A stretch of DNA of 64,000 nucleotides, from assembly GCA_025267735.1 (NCBI GenBank), contig CM046309.1:30326702-30390701 (forward strand). The letters are read 5' to 3'. A program made the position numbers and the translations under genes. Below, piece after piece: positions 14,083 to 25,767 of the stretch. How positions within the stretch are numbered: position 1 is the first letter of the stretch; every line of letters starts with the position of its first letter. The notes beneath the pieces were generated by a model that saw only the letters and a program-made list of their open reading frames with translations, had not been told where the DNA came from and made no database searches. The stretch comes from Mactra quadrangularis. Lineage: Eukaryota > Mollusca > Bivalvia > Venerida > Mactridae.

Positions 14083-14160
14083 TCGAGGGTTGCCCCCAAG
14101 ACTGTAGTAAGTGTATTGCCTTAAAGAGCGAGTTACTGTAGTCTTGCAGGCAACCCTCGA
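14083..14160. mobile_element. 78-bp hairpin element (TCGAGGGTTGCC ends)
   Basis: TCGAGGGTTGCC...AAGACTGTAGTAA and TTACTGTAGTCTTGC...GGCAACCCTCGA pair almost perfectly over about 28 bp each. It is not in unit B, which has a different MITE (40275-40449) at the equivalent place, just before ATGTATAACAAATAAAGTT. Confidence 0.65.
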
Positions 14161-15739
14161 AATGTATAACAAATAAAGTTTATCTCTATTTTTAGCATAG
14201 ATTTTATAACTATATAAATTGATATTATCACTAGGACTTATTTCACGGCGTCTCAACGCCGTGATATTGTGGTGGGTAGATTTTGATAGCAATGGGCAAA
14301 AGTCACGTGACATAAATCCTTTCGATTTCTACTGCCGACAAATTCATTGATTTTTATGCAGTCATAGTACAGCCCATTTCCGTTATAAGTTACATAGAAA
14401 AGGCATTTTTAGGGGGAAACCATATATACAACATTTCTATCAACAGTGCAACACACTAAAAATCAGCGATTTATATCAACATTTCTGCAAATCCTTTCGA
14501 CTTACATGAAAAGGGGTAGGTATATTTTCCGGACCAACCGGACCAGCGGACCAGTTTAGTACACGGATAAAGTATAAAAAATATGCGTATCATATCGTGT
14601 GTATAGATATATAATTGAGATTTGCCAATACTTTATTTGAAAAGATAAGATTGATAGGGTTTTGGGAAATAAAATTTCACATTTTTTCAAATGAAAATAT
14701 GTTACTACTAATATCGAGATGAGTTCTTTAAGATATAAGTTTGCAGATTTCAACTATAAAAAGAGTCGTCGATTGCTTCATTACATATTGTTGTAAATAC
14801 ATTGTATTATACATGTATTTCAACTGTTAGAGACTTAATCATTTGAAAACAAATTTGATAGGATTCAAATGTAACATTTTAGTAATACATATATACCTTT
14901 TTGTCCTTTTTAGTGGACTGTATAAATAAAGAAGCCTTATCGTGTAACATTGACTTTTAATATTTACTCTTGCTGAGTTCTATTCAGGCCCGGATTTACC
15001 GGGGGGGGGGCACAGGGGGGCACGTCCCCCCACCTGCCCCCACAGATATTGACTCTCATACAAAGAATAGGGCACAAAATCGGCACCATTAAAACAATGT
15101 CAACTCGACTTTCAGATTAATTTTGATATGCAATCATCCATAAGAGCTAAAAGAGATAATGATCTTAATTGATACATTCAAGTATCTCAGGGTACCCAGA
15201 TCGGGCATTATCAAGCGTTCAAATCATTGATCGTGCAAGTGTATGGTCCCTCTATACAGACACATAGATACCAATTGTTTATTGACTATATTACACATAC
15301 CTTTCAAAGTATTATTATGACACATCTTTACGTCTTAAACCGGTTGCGTCATGTTCTGTTCTTGGAAAGAAGCTGTTGCGGGTAAAAGGCCTCTTTTTAT
15401 GTAGGTCTGTGAAGTTAGCTATCTATTGTCTATTCTCTATTCAAAAGTCTATTCGCACAATAGACAGCTATGTATTGAGAAATCTATTCATTCAGAAGTC
15501 TATTCGCATTTACTGTATACATAGACATAGGTAAGTTCAAAAATCTGTACAAAAATCTGTTCACAAAATGCCGAAAAGACAGCTGTCTATTCGGAAGTCT
15601 ATTCAGAAGTCTATTCGAAAAAAAGTCAGTAATGCAATCAAACAGATTTAAAAGTCTTTTCATGGAATACGTAAAGAGACAAATGTCCATTCAAAAGTCT
15701 ATTCAGAAGTTTATTCGCAAAAACATAGTAATGCAATCT

Positions 15740-17890
15740 GAATGAGCAAGGTTTATATTCCCAGAATGCAAGCGACAAATGTCCATTCAAAAGTCTATTC
15801 GGATCTCTATCCGCAAAATCATATATGTGCTTTAAGAATGTGTCTGTAGTCTATTATAAAGTTTCGAATACACAGCTGTCCATTCAAAAGTCTATTCAGA
15901 AGTCTATTCGCAAAATCATATATATGCATTAAGAATGTGTCTTAAGTCTACCATAAAGTTGCGAATAGACAGATGTCCATTCAAATGTCTATTCAGAAGT
16001 CTATTCGCAAAATCATGTATATGCATTCAGAATGAGTCAGAAGTCTTTTATAGAGTTTCGAATAGAGAGATGTCCATTCAAAAGTCTATTCAGAAGTCTA
16101 TTCGCAAAATCTGGTAAATGCGTTCAGAATGAGTCAGAAGTCTATTGAACAGTAGCGAATACACAGCTGTCCATTCAAATGTCTATTCAGAAGTCTATTC
16201 GCAAAATCATATATATGCATTAAGAATGTGTCTGATGTCTATTATAAAGTTGCGAATAGACAGATGTCCATTCAAATGTTTATTTAGAAGTCTATTCCAA
16301 AAAACTCAATAATGCAATCAAACAGATTTAAAAGTCTTTTCGTGGAACACGTAAATAGACAAATGTCCATTCAAAAGTCTATTCAGAAGTCTATTCGCAA
16401 AATCATATATATATACATTAAGAATGTGTCTAAAGTCTACTATAAAGTTGCGAATAGACAGATGTCCTTTTAAATGTCCATTCAGAAGTCTATTCGCAAA
16501 ATCATGTATATGCATTCAGAATGAGTCTGAAGTCTTTCATAGAGTTTCGAATAGAGAGATGTCCATTCAAAAGTCTATTCAGAAGTCTATTTGCGAAATC
16601 TGGTAAATGCGTTCAGAATGAGTCAGAAGTCTATTATACAGTAGCGAATGCACAGCTGTCCATTCAAATGTCTATTGAGAAGTCTATTCGCAAAATCATA
16701 TATATACATTAAGAATGTCTGAAGTCTATTATAAAGTAGCGAATAGACAGATGTCCATTCAAATGTCTATTCAGAAGTCTATTCGCAAAATTACGTATAT
16801 GCATTCAGAATGAGTTAGAAGTCTTTATAAAGTAGCGAAAAGGCAGCTGTCCATTCAAAAGTCTATTCAGAAGTCTATTCGCAAAATCATATATATGCAG
16901 TTAAAATGTGCCAGAAGTCTACTTAAAGAGTAGCGAATAGACAATAATTCTTGCAAATGTCTTTTCAGAAGTCTATTCGCAAAATCATACATATGCATTT
17001 AAAATGTGTCAAAAGTCTATTCAAAGAGTAGCGAATAGATAGCTGTCCATTCAAATGTCTATTCAGAAGTCTATTCGCAAAATCATGTATATGCATTCAG
17101 AATGTGTCAGAAGTGTATTTCAATGTCGCGAATAGATTGTTGTCCATTCAAATGTCTATTCAGAAGTCTTTTTGCAAAATCTTTTGTATACATATAGAAT
17201 GTATCACAAGTCTATTATAGAGTTGAGAATAGACAGATGTCCATTCAAATGTTTAATCAGATTTTTATTCGCAAAATCATGTATATGCATTCAGATTGAG
17301 TCAGTAGTGTATTATAGACTTTCGAACAGACAGCTGTCCATTCAAAAGTCTATTCAGAAGTCTATTCGCAAAACCTGGTAAATGCGTTCAGAATGAGTCA
17401 GAAGTCTATTATAAAGTTGCAAATAGACAGATGTCCATTCAAATGTCTATTCCGAAGTCTATTCGCAAAATCTGGTAAATGCGTTCAGAATGAGTCAGAA
17501 GTCTATTATACAGTAGCGAATACACAGATGTCCATTCAAATGTCTATTCAGAAGTCTATTCGCAAAATCATGTATACACATTCAGAATGAGTCTGAAGTC
17601 TTTTATAGAGTTTCAAATAGACAGATGTCCATTCAAATGTCTATTCAGAAGTCTATTCCAAAAAAGTCAGTAATGCAATCAAACAGATTTAAAAGTCTTT
17701 TCGCGGTAAATGAAAAGAGGCAAATGTCCATTCAAAAGTCTATTCAGAAGTCTATTTGCAAAATCATATATATGCATTAAAAATGTGTCCTAAGTCTATT
17801 ATAAAGTTGCGAATAGACAGGTGCCCATTGAAATGTCTTTTCAGAAGTCTAATTGGAAACTTATGTTAATCGATTCAGAATGTGTCAGGA
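15740..17890. repeat. 97-bp tandem array, left foldback arm
   Basis: Monomer core: TGTCCATTCAAATGTCTATT, then CAGAAGTCTATTCGCAAAAT, then a CATGTATATGCATTCAGAAT block. The period is 97 bp with about 20 copies. Variant monomers with GTCAGTAATGCAATCAAACA are interspersed (about 15625, 16305, 17665). Because 97 is not a multiple of 3, open frames of 60-70 codons occur in shifting frames; they are repeat artefacts. Confidence 0.9.
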
Positions 17891-18078
17891 GTAATTGTGA
17901 TAGACCTGCCAAGTTTATTGAAGTTTGCGTGTTTTGCCTGAATTAAGTAAGTTTCTTAACTCTGGTAAACATAAATGAATCTTCCGAATATTTCCGCAAT
18001 TGTAGTGAAGGTCGAATTTGCCTTTTCATATCGTCGTAATTTTGCCGATTCTGTAAACGAAATCGAGCCGGTAAATCT

Positions 18079-19981
18079 GGGTCCGGTTTCACGAAGGCAA
18101 TCCTATCTTAAATTTCTAGATTAACCTTAAATTTGCTATTTTTAGCAATTTTAAGTTTAAGTGCGTTTCACAAACACGTTTCAATTTAATCCGTTCTTAA
18201 ATAGGCTAAGTTATGAGTAAAAAATTAATCGAGTGAATGGGTCGATTAAATCGAATGTAAACATTACTTAAATGTAAACAAATGGTTAACGTGCGTCTAA
18301 ATTTATGTTGGACTGGCTCTAGAGTCCCTTAACGACATGAATTCCGACGAAGGGACACTTAGTGTGGTTTAGGAAGTATGTCGGAAGATAAAATATATCA
18401 GAGTTACAGATTTTCATCTGCTACGATTTATTTCGTCGTTGAACTTATTCGTCTCCTTACATATAAGACGGAGTATGACAGTTTCTGCACTACTTCAAGA
18501 CTCAAGTGTTGGCGGAGTTGAGTATTACTAGCAGATTAAAACGAATAAATTCTTTAATATCTAGAACGATCGTCATTCTGCTAAGATTTTATTGATGACA
18601 ATCATTCCAACAGAAAATTGATTAATTAGTTTTATCAATTTATTAATTCTAATTTTAATACACATTCGTCACCAAATCGCATCGTAATTCGAAGGTATTT
18701 TATCATTATTATTATTATCGTATTATAATACATTGAAATCATACCTTTATTCAATTCCTTCATTATCCCCTAAATCTAAATACATGAACACAAAAATAAA
18801 TGGGACTTCGTTGCCTTTTTCGCGTAAATATTTACACCTTTATTCAGCATCTTTGCTTACGAGGCATGACCTATTAAGTATGCTAAATTAATTCGTTGTG
18901 TCTTTATTTAAGATTCATAGCTTGTAAGTTTTAACAAAAAAAATGTATTATAAACAGTTTAATATTTTCAGATGCAAGTAATGAAAGTCGAACCACTTTA
19001 AACACAGATAATGTAAACGTTTCTAACCATCATATTCGTGCAAGACATGCTATACATTTTAAACACACTGTCCAGGCAAGCATTGAATGCAAAACCTATT
19101 GTTAGACAGTAATAAAATGACAAGCATATTGTAAGGCGGACATCAATCGTCAAAAGCCATTTTAAGCAATTTTCGATCTGTTTAATGTAGGAATTGTTGT
19201 CACTCGACCAAACGGACAATAACTGACTTGTCCGAGCACTACAATTCAAGTAACGCTTTTGTGTAACTATCTGGAACATTTACACACATTCAAAAATTGT
19301 AAACAAAATATTTAACAAAGGGTTCTTTTATCACCTACTAGTAATAAACTTGACATACCACCTTATTTTTAAGTTAGCCAAGACGGGCATCATAGTATGC
19401 GATGCATTTTGCAGTTTTTGTTATCCAAATTAACTCGTTTCGAAACTTAGATAATGGCCCGACAGATATGAGATTTCGTGTGAATCTTATAACTATACCC
19501 TGATATACCCCACAGTTAATAACCTACTTATCACTTATTATTTAATCTTCACTGATGCACAATATTGTAATTCGAAAAATACTAAACTCTACAAGTACAG
19601 CAATGAAGTAAAGGTAAGATAATTGTGCATAATAGAAAAACACAAATGATTGACAAAAATATGAAAAATGGACCAAAAGTGACAAAAATCAACATTCACG
19701 GTTCGAACCTATGCCAGACAAAAACAATGTTTCACGCTCGACAGTCTAACCGTTTACGCTATAGAGTCGATCAATGGAACACATATGACATTTAGTACTC
19801 TAAGGTAATTTTGTTGGTTTAAGTTTGGGTCGCTTATATCAACCCTAAATTTATACTTATGTAAGAAAGGCTTCGTGAAATCCACTTAAAGTAATTAATA
19901 AGATACTCATAGTTACGGCCAAAATATTTAAGACAATCTTAAATTTATTTAAGTTATGAGAGCTTTCGTGAAACCGGGCCC
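18079..19981. mobile_element. 1.9-kb TIR element in the foldback centre
   Basis: Left end GGGTCCGGTTTCACGAAGGC; right end, read on the minus strand, GGGCCCGGTTTCACGAAAGC. Both continue with AT-rich words of the CTTAAATTT type. The target duplication is unclear (CTGG occurs near both ends). The 93-codon minus-strand frame at 18998-19279 shows no known motif. Nothing else coding is visible. Confidence 0.6.
19694..19770 (-). repeat. tRNA-like Pol III promoter remnant (SINE-like)
   Basis: On the minus strand TAGCGTAAACGG (19761-19750) fits an A box and GGTTCGAACC (19709-19700) is a perfect B box, about 40 bp apart, as in a tRNA gene or tRNA-derived SINE. The acceptor and T stems do not pair well, so this is not a functional tRNA. 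Confidence 0.4.
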
Positions 19982-20559
19982 TGGTTCAAACAAGGTCACT
20001 GGTACCGTAGATTACACAAGTGCAAATGCAAATTCGGTAACCAGTGCTGGTGCTGGTTTTATTCGAGGAAGCGCCATTGCTTGAGACATGCTAATATTTC
20101 GAAGTTTGTAGGTAGAAACCTTTGAATTTCATATTAAATCGTAAACAAATTGTTATTATCCACAAGAAAAATAAGCGCCAAAAGAAACTACTTTACATTT
20201 ACATTTAAGTGATTGAGCCTGTAAAAATGACTATTTTTGTTTTATAAGAAACACAATTTTACGCCATTTTGTTAAGTTCTTTTGACGGTGCAACAGCGTG
20301 ACGTCAATTGTGGTGTTTTCTCACAGGTCCGTGCTTGTTGTATATATAATGTATTCATCTTGTAACCGAAATGAAAAAGTTAGACAAAAATCAATTAGAA
20401 GAATTAATCTCATGCCAATAGTTGTTTTTAAAAGTCCGTAAGACCTAATTACAAAAAAAAGAAGTAATTCAGCTGCCGAGAGAAGACTTACTACCAGGAG
20501 AAAAATAGAAATCTTGCTTTGAATAGAAAAAAGTAGACCTTCTTCAAAGAGCATGTCTA

Positions 20560-22560
20560 TTCACAAACCCAGCAAATAATTCTGACACATTAAAAATGCA
20601 TATGAATGATTTTGCAAAGGACTTCTAACAAATAATTTGAATATGTCTATTTATCACTTTTCAAAAACAAACTTCTGCTACATTCTGAATGCGAACTACT
20701 GTTAGCAAATAGGACAGCAGTCTATTCCTAACCCTATAATTGACTTGTGACACATTCTTTATGCATATAAAAGATTTTGCAAATCGACTTCGGAATAGAC
20801 ATTTGAATGGACAACAATCTATTCGCAACTTTTTAATATATTTCAGACACATTCTGGCATATTCTAACTGCATATATATGATTTTGCGAATAGACTTCTG
20901 AATAGACTTTTGAATGGACAGCTCTCTATTCGAAACTCTATAAAAGACTTCAGACTCATTCTGAATGCATATACATGATTTTGCGAATAGACTTCTGAAT
21001 AGACATTTGAATGGACATCTGTCTATTCGCAACTTTATAATACACTTCAGACACATTCTTAATGCATATATATGATTTTGCGAATAGACTTCTGAATAGA
21101 CTTTTGAATGGACAGCTCTCTATTCGAAACTCTATAAAAGACTTCAGGCTCATTCTGAAGGCATATACATGATTTTGCGAATAGACTTCTGAATAGACAT
21201 TTGAATGGACAGCTCTCTATTCGAAACTCTATAAAAGACTTCTGACTTATTCTGAACGCATTTACCAGGTTTTGCGAATAGACTTCTGAATAGACATTTG
21301 AATGGACATCTGTCTATTCGCAACTTTATAATAGACTTCAGACACATTCTTAATGCATATATAAGATTTTGCGAATAGACTTCTGAATAGACATTTGAAT
21401 GGATATCTGTCTATTCGCAACTTTATAATAGACTTCTGAGTCATTCTGAATGCATATATATATGATTTTGCGAATAGACTTCTGAATAGACTTTTGAATG
21501 GACAGCTCTCTATTCGCAACTTCATAATAGACTTCAGACTCATTCTGAATGCATATACATGATTTTGCGAATAGACTTCTGAATAGACATTTGAATGGAC
21601 ATCTGTCTATTCGCAACTTTATAATACACTTCAGACACATTCTTAATGCATATATATGATTTTGCGAATAGACTTCTGAATAGACATTTGAATGGACAGC
21701 TCTCTATTCGAAACTCTATAAGAGACTTCAGACACATTCTTAATGCATATATATGATTTTGCGAATAGACTTCTGAATAGACTTTTGAATGGACAGCTCT
21801 CTATTTGAAACTCTATAAAAGACTTCTGACTCATTCTGAACGCATTTACCAGGTTTTGCGAATAGACTTATGAATAGACTTTTGAATGGACAGCTCTCTA
21901 TTCGAAACTCTATAAAAGACTTCTGACTCAATCTGAATGCATATACATGATTTTGCGAATAGACTTCTGAATGGACATTTGAATGGCCATCTGTCTATTC
22001 GCAACTTCATGATAGACTTCAGACACATTCTTAATGCATATATATGATTTTGCGAATAGACTTCTGAATAGACATTTGAATGGACATCTGTCTATTCGAA
22101 ACTATATAAAAGACTTCCGACTCATTTTGAATGCATATATATGATTTTGCGAATAAACCTCTTAATAGACTTTTGAATGGACATTTGTCTCTTTACGTAT
22201 TCCACGAAAAGACTTTAAAAATCTATTTGATTGCATTTCTGACTTTTTTGCGAATAGACTTCTGGAGAGACTTTTGAATAGACAGCTCTCTATTTGAAAC
22301 TCCATAAAAGACTTCTGACTCATTCTGAATGCATGCACATGATATTGCAAATAGACTTCTGAATAGACATTTGAATGGATATCTGTCTATTCGCAACTTT
22401 ATACTAGACTTCAGACACATTCTTAATGCATATATATAATTTTGCAAAATGACTTCTGAATAGTCTTTTGAATGGACATTTGTCTCTTTAAGTATTCCAC
22501 GAAAAGACTTTTAATTCTGTTTTATTGCATTACTGACATTTTTTGAATCGACTTCTGAAT
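20560..22560. repeat. 97-bp tandem array, right foldback arm (inverted)
   Basis: Reverse complement of the left-arm monomer, about 18 regular copies at 97-bp spacing between about 20740 and 22460. The variant monomer appears near 22190 and 22500, close to the outer end as on the left. The inner edge (20560-20740) is degenerate. Confidence 0.9.
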
Positions 22561-23999
22561 AGACTTCCGAATAGACAGCTGTCTTTTCGGCATTTTGTGA
22601 ACAGATTTATGTACAGATTTTTGAACCTACCTATATCTTTGTATACAGTAAATGCGAATAGACTTCTGAATGAATAGATTTCTCAATACATAGCTGTCTA
22701 TTGAGCGAATAGACTATTGAATAGAGAATAGACAATAGATAGCTAACTTCACAGACCTTTTTTATGGACTTTGATTTTTATTTTGCCCGGAGATCAACGA
22801 TGCCCCTTATTATACATGTCATTTTTGGGAACCAATGGTCACACAGATTGGTAAGGACAGATTCGCAATGTAAGGAGTACTTGACTTAACAGAAGCAATA
22901 AATCGTGTAAATAGCGTTGTTCTGAAAGACTATGTTTTCCCTTTTGCCGATCTTTTTAAGCGTCAAGCAAATATGATTACTGGAAATAAATGCAACTGAA
23001 ACCAAACATCCTGTCGGCATAAAGATGGTGCCTAGATCCAGACCGTTCTCGTACCCCAAGGTTATCAAGATTCTTGATCTAACTAGTATCGAGAATCTTA
23101 CTTGGCTCTGGGAACGAGAATGTTACATATGAACAGGAAAACATTTTCAAACAAGTTACCTTTTTATTACTGTACAACCTTAACATGACAATTCAATATA
23201 AGGCTTTTTTGAGTTACCTTTAGACTATACTTCATAATTCTTTTTTTGTTTGCCGTGACAATCACTTTGCTGCATTTCGCAGCAATTTTTTACTTGTTAT
23301 ATTTTATTAAAGCGTCAGCATGTATTTATAGGTGAAGATAAAATGAATAGTAATTATATAATGACATGGTCATATGTCACAAATCAAATACACGTGAACA
23401 TACATATGCAGCATTCGATTGTCTCGATAATTCAAGTAATTCGATTTTAGGGGACTGATTAGAGCTAAACTCTGTTAGACTTAGAGCAATCCTAAACAAA
23501 TAGGAACAACTTTTGTGTAAATGGCTAAATTACGGACTACGGCTTCAGAAAAGACGGGACGGTTAGAAAATGACCACCTGTATATGTATGTGGAAAACCC
23601 TCCATTATGTAGATGTGCATTATACCAGATAAACTAAAGATACTAAATTAAAAAAAGAAAACGAGTTATTAGTCGATTTATTTCTTCTATGATTCAGCAG
23701 TCAGTGGAATTCTTCACGGACCTTCGTATGTACATGCGGTGTTTTCTATTTACATGTATTCATATGGAAAACATAAAATTGATAAGATTAATATCAGTTA
23801 GATTCTACGTGTCAAAATGCACCATGATTGTATAATAAAAAATATAATATTTACATGCAATATATATAATAACTATATTTGAATTGAAGTATATGATTCA
23901 AATATATCGATTATAACTGTAATCATGAATGTGTTAATGTATATAATATATATTAATGTTTGGATTCAATGAAGGTAATTCATATTTTTTATCATAAGC

Positions 24000-25350
24000 C
24001 ACAACACTACACACGCTGCAACACAACACACCATACCCAACTAACCACACGCCACTATTCATCACCACACCACACTTCATCACACATCATCACATCACAC
24101 CACATCACATCGAAACACAGATAATCACATATAAAAAATATATAAAAAAAACCTTTAATTTAATATATATATATTCATTACACCACATCACACCTCAAAT
24201 TAACATATATCACGTATACACTACACGTACCACACACCATCACATAACATAGTACGTTAGTACGTACCACATTACAAAGAATCACATTACACAAAGTAAC
24301 ACCAAACTCTTCCACATCACATAACACGTCATATTATAGTTAGATACAAGAGACCATACACATGTTACCATAGAACAACACACCCCACTTATCACAGTAT
24401 ACCACACACCTTCAAATCCCATAACAACACGTATTGCATCTCATCACACTACACCACACACTGTCACATCACTGTACACCACACACCTTCAAAAACATAA
24501 GAACCCACAAATCACATCACACAACACAACACACGTTCTCATCACTTAAAATACACACCATCAGATCACATTACACCACACACACCTTCACATCACATAA
24601 AATACACACCATCAGATCACATTACAACACACACTATCACATTACATTACAATACACTACATCACATCACACAACACAACACACGTTCTCATCACTTAAA
24701 ATACACACCATCACATCACAAATCATTACACCATACACTACCACATAACACAACACTACACCTTCACATCACATAATAGCACACACTATAACATCACACT
24801 ACAGCACATACTATCACAACACACGGCACCACACACTTTCACTTCATATTAGAACACACACCGTCACATCGCACTACACCACACACCTTCACATCACATA
24901 ACGCGACATACCATCACATCACCTTACACAACACACCTTCGCATAACAATACACATACACCATCACATCACACTACACAACATATACACACCATCACATC
25001 ACATTACAACACTCACCATCATATCACCCTGCACCACACAATCACATTGATACACATCATAACGTACACACAATCACATCTTACTACACCACACTACACT
25101 AAATAACGTTACACGTACTACACCACACGCACCATCACTTCACACTTCACATCACAATACACCACACTGCACCACACAACATAACGCATCACATAACGAC
25201 ACACATGGTCAGGGGTTTTATATAAAATCCCCGACATAGTACACCACTCAAGTGAATCACTTCACCACATCACATCAGACATCACCATATCACACAAAGG
25301 CGAATCATACCATGATACCTGACACAACACCACATCACATCAAATGATTT
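24000..25350. repeat. Degenerate CATCACA / CACCACA array, unit B
   Basis: Counterpart of the array at 590-1880, with many small length differences. A 104-residue open frame through it (24434-24748) is just low-complexity His/Thr/Ser sequence and is not a gene. The palindrome GTCAGGGGTTTTATA / TATAAAATCCCCGAC is better preserved here (25208-25235). Confidence 0.85.
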
Positions 25351-25767
25351 TTTTTCAAAGAAAACTTATAACTCAATTTTTAAAATGATGTCAAAGCGCT
25401 TTAAAAGCTTGACTTTATGCATATATACTAAATTAGGACAAATATCTTTAATTCCTTTTCATTCTTTTTTTTGGATTTTCGGTATAGGAAGAGATTGTTT
25501 CATATTATGAAACAACGTTTAAAGACTCTGTGGTCAAATAAATCTTTATATGACAACTAAGAAACAAATTCAGGTCTCACAGACGTCTTCATTTTGGTTT
25601 AAAATAATGATTACATAAATGCAACTATTTTTTCTTCAAAATAAGAAGGCCTGGACTTCTTGTAATAAAGGGGAGATTACTCATGTACTCAAACTTTTAC
25701 GACATCTCTGGTCACGGATGTCAAAATTAATTAGGACGTTCCGTAAAAATGTGCAATACTAATCATC

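Larger units (their letters stand above)
15403..22758. mobile_element. 7.4-kb foldback element with 97-bp tandem-repeat arms
   Basis: Terminal inverted repeats begin AGGTCTGTGAAGTTAGCTAT (15403; mirrored at 22758). They are nearly identical for about 200 bp, then pass into arrays of a 97-bp monomer in opposite orientation: left arm to about 17890, right arm from about 20740. The flanks show TTTTTATG at 15394-15401 and 22759-22766, an 8-bp direct repeat with one extra T on the left. Long TIRs made of tandem repeats are the hallmark of foldback elements (Drosophila FB, Galileo). An 8-bp duplication would fit hAT or P-type integration; the superfamily is not shown. No transposase is seen in the 2.8-kb centre, so it looks non-autonomous. 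Confidence 0.85.
14243..23290. mobile_element. ~9-kb complex insertion specific to unit A
   Basis: Unit B runs from GGACTTATTTCA to ATTTTATTAAAGCG in about 95 bp (40520-40615). In unit A the same two anchors are at 14231-14242 and about 23302-23315. The extra DNA starts with a hairpin (ACGGCGTCTCAACGCCGT) and contains the foldback element 15403-22758, a TIR element 18079-19981 and a loose TIR pair at 14985/18084. 14243-14984 and 22767-23290 hold no gene that I can see. The outer ends of the insertion are not resolved. Confidence 0.7.
51..23516. repeat. Segmental duplication, unit A (with PEX7 copy A)
   Basis: The sequence starting GTAAATAGCTAAATTACGGA at 51 recurs as GTAAATGGCTAAATTACGGA at 23517, and the two then run collinear through the CATCACA array, the whole PEX7 gene and the 3' flank. 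The unit ends at 23516 with GGAACAACTTTTGT, matched by CGAACAACTTTTGT at the end of unit B (40809). The order is head to tail. Unit A is about 6 kb longer than B because it received more insertions: 4419-4515, 5892-8444, 11524-13032, 14083-14160 and about 14243-23290. Confidence 0.9.

Noticed and set aside
19700..19770. Functional tRNA gene on the minus strand
   Set aside because: The A and B boxes are present, but acceptor and T stems do not pair and no clear anticodon arm is seen.
15484..22447. Many 60-131 codon frames with repeated CPFKCLFRSLFAKS-like peptides
   Set aside because: They follow the 97-bp monomer, switch frame every unit, have no splice context and occur in mirror image on the other arm. 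They are repeat shadows, not a repeat-protein gene.
24434..24748. 104-codon frame rich in His, Thr and Ser
   Set aside because: It is a low-complexity reading of the CATCACA array; copy A has no equivalent frame.
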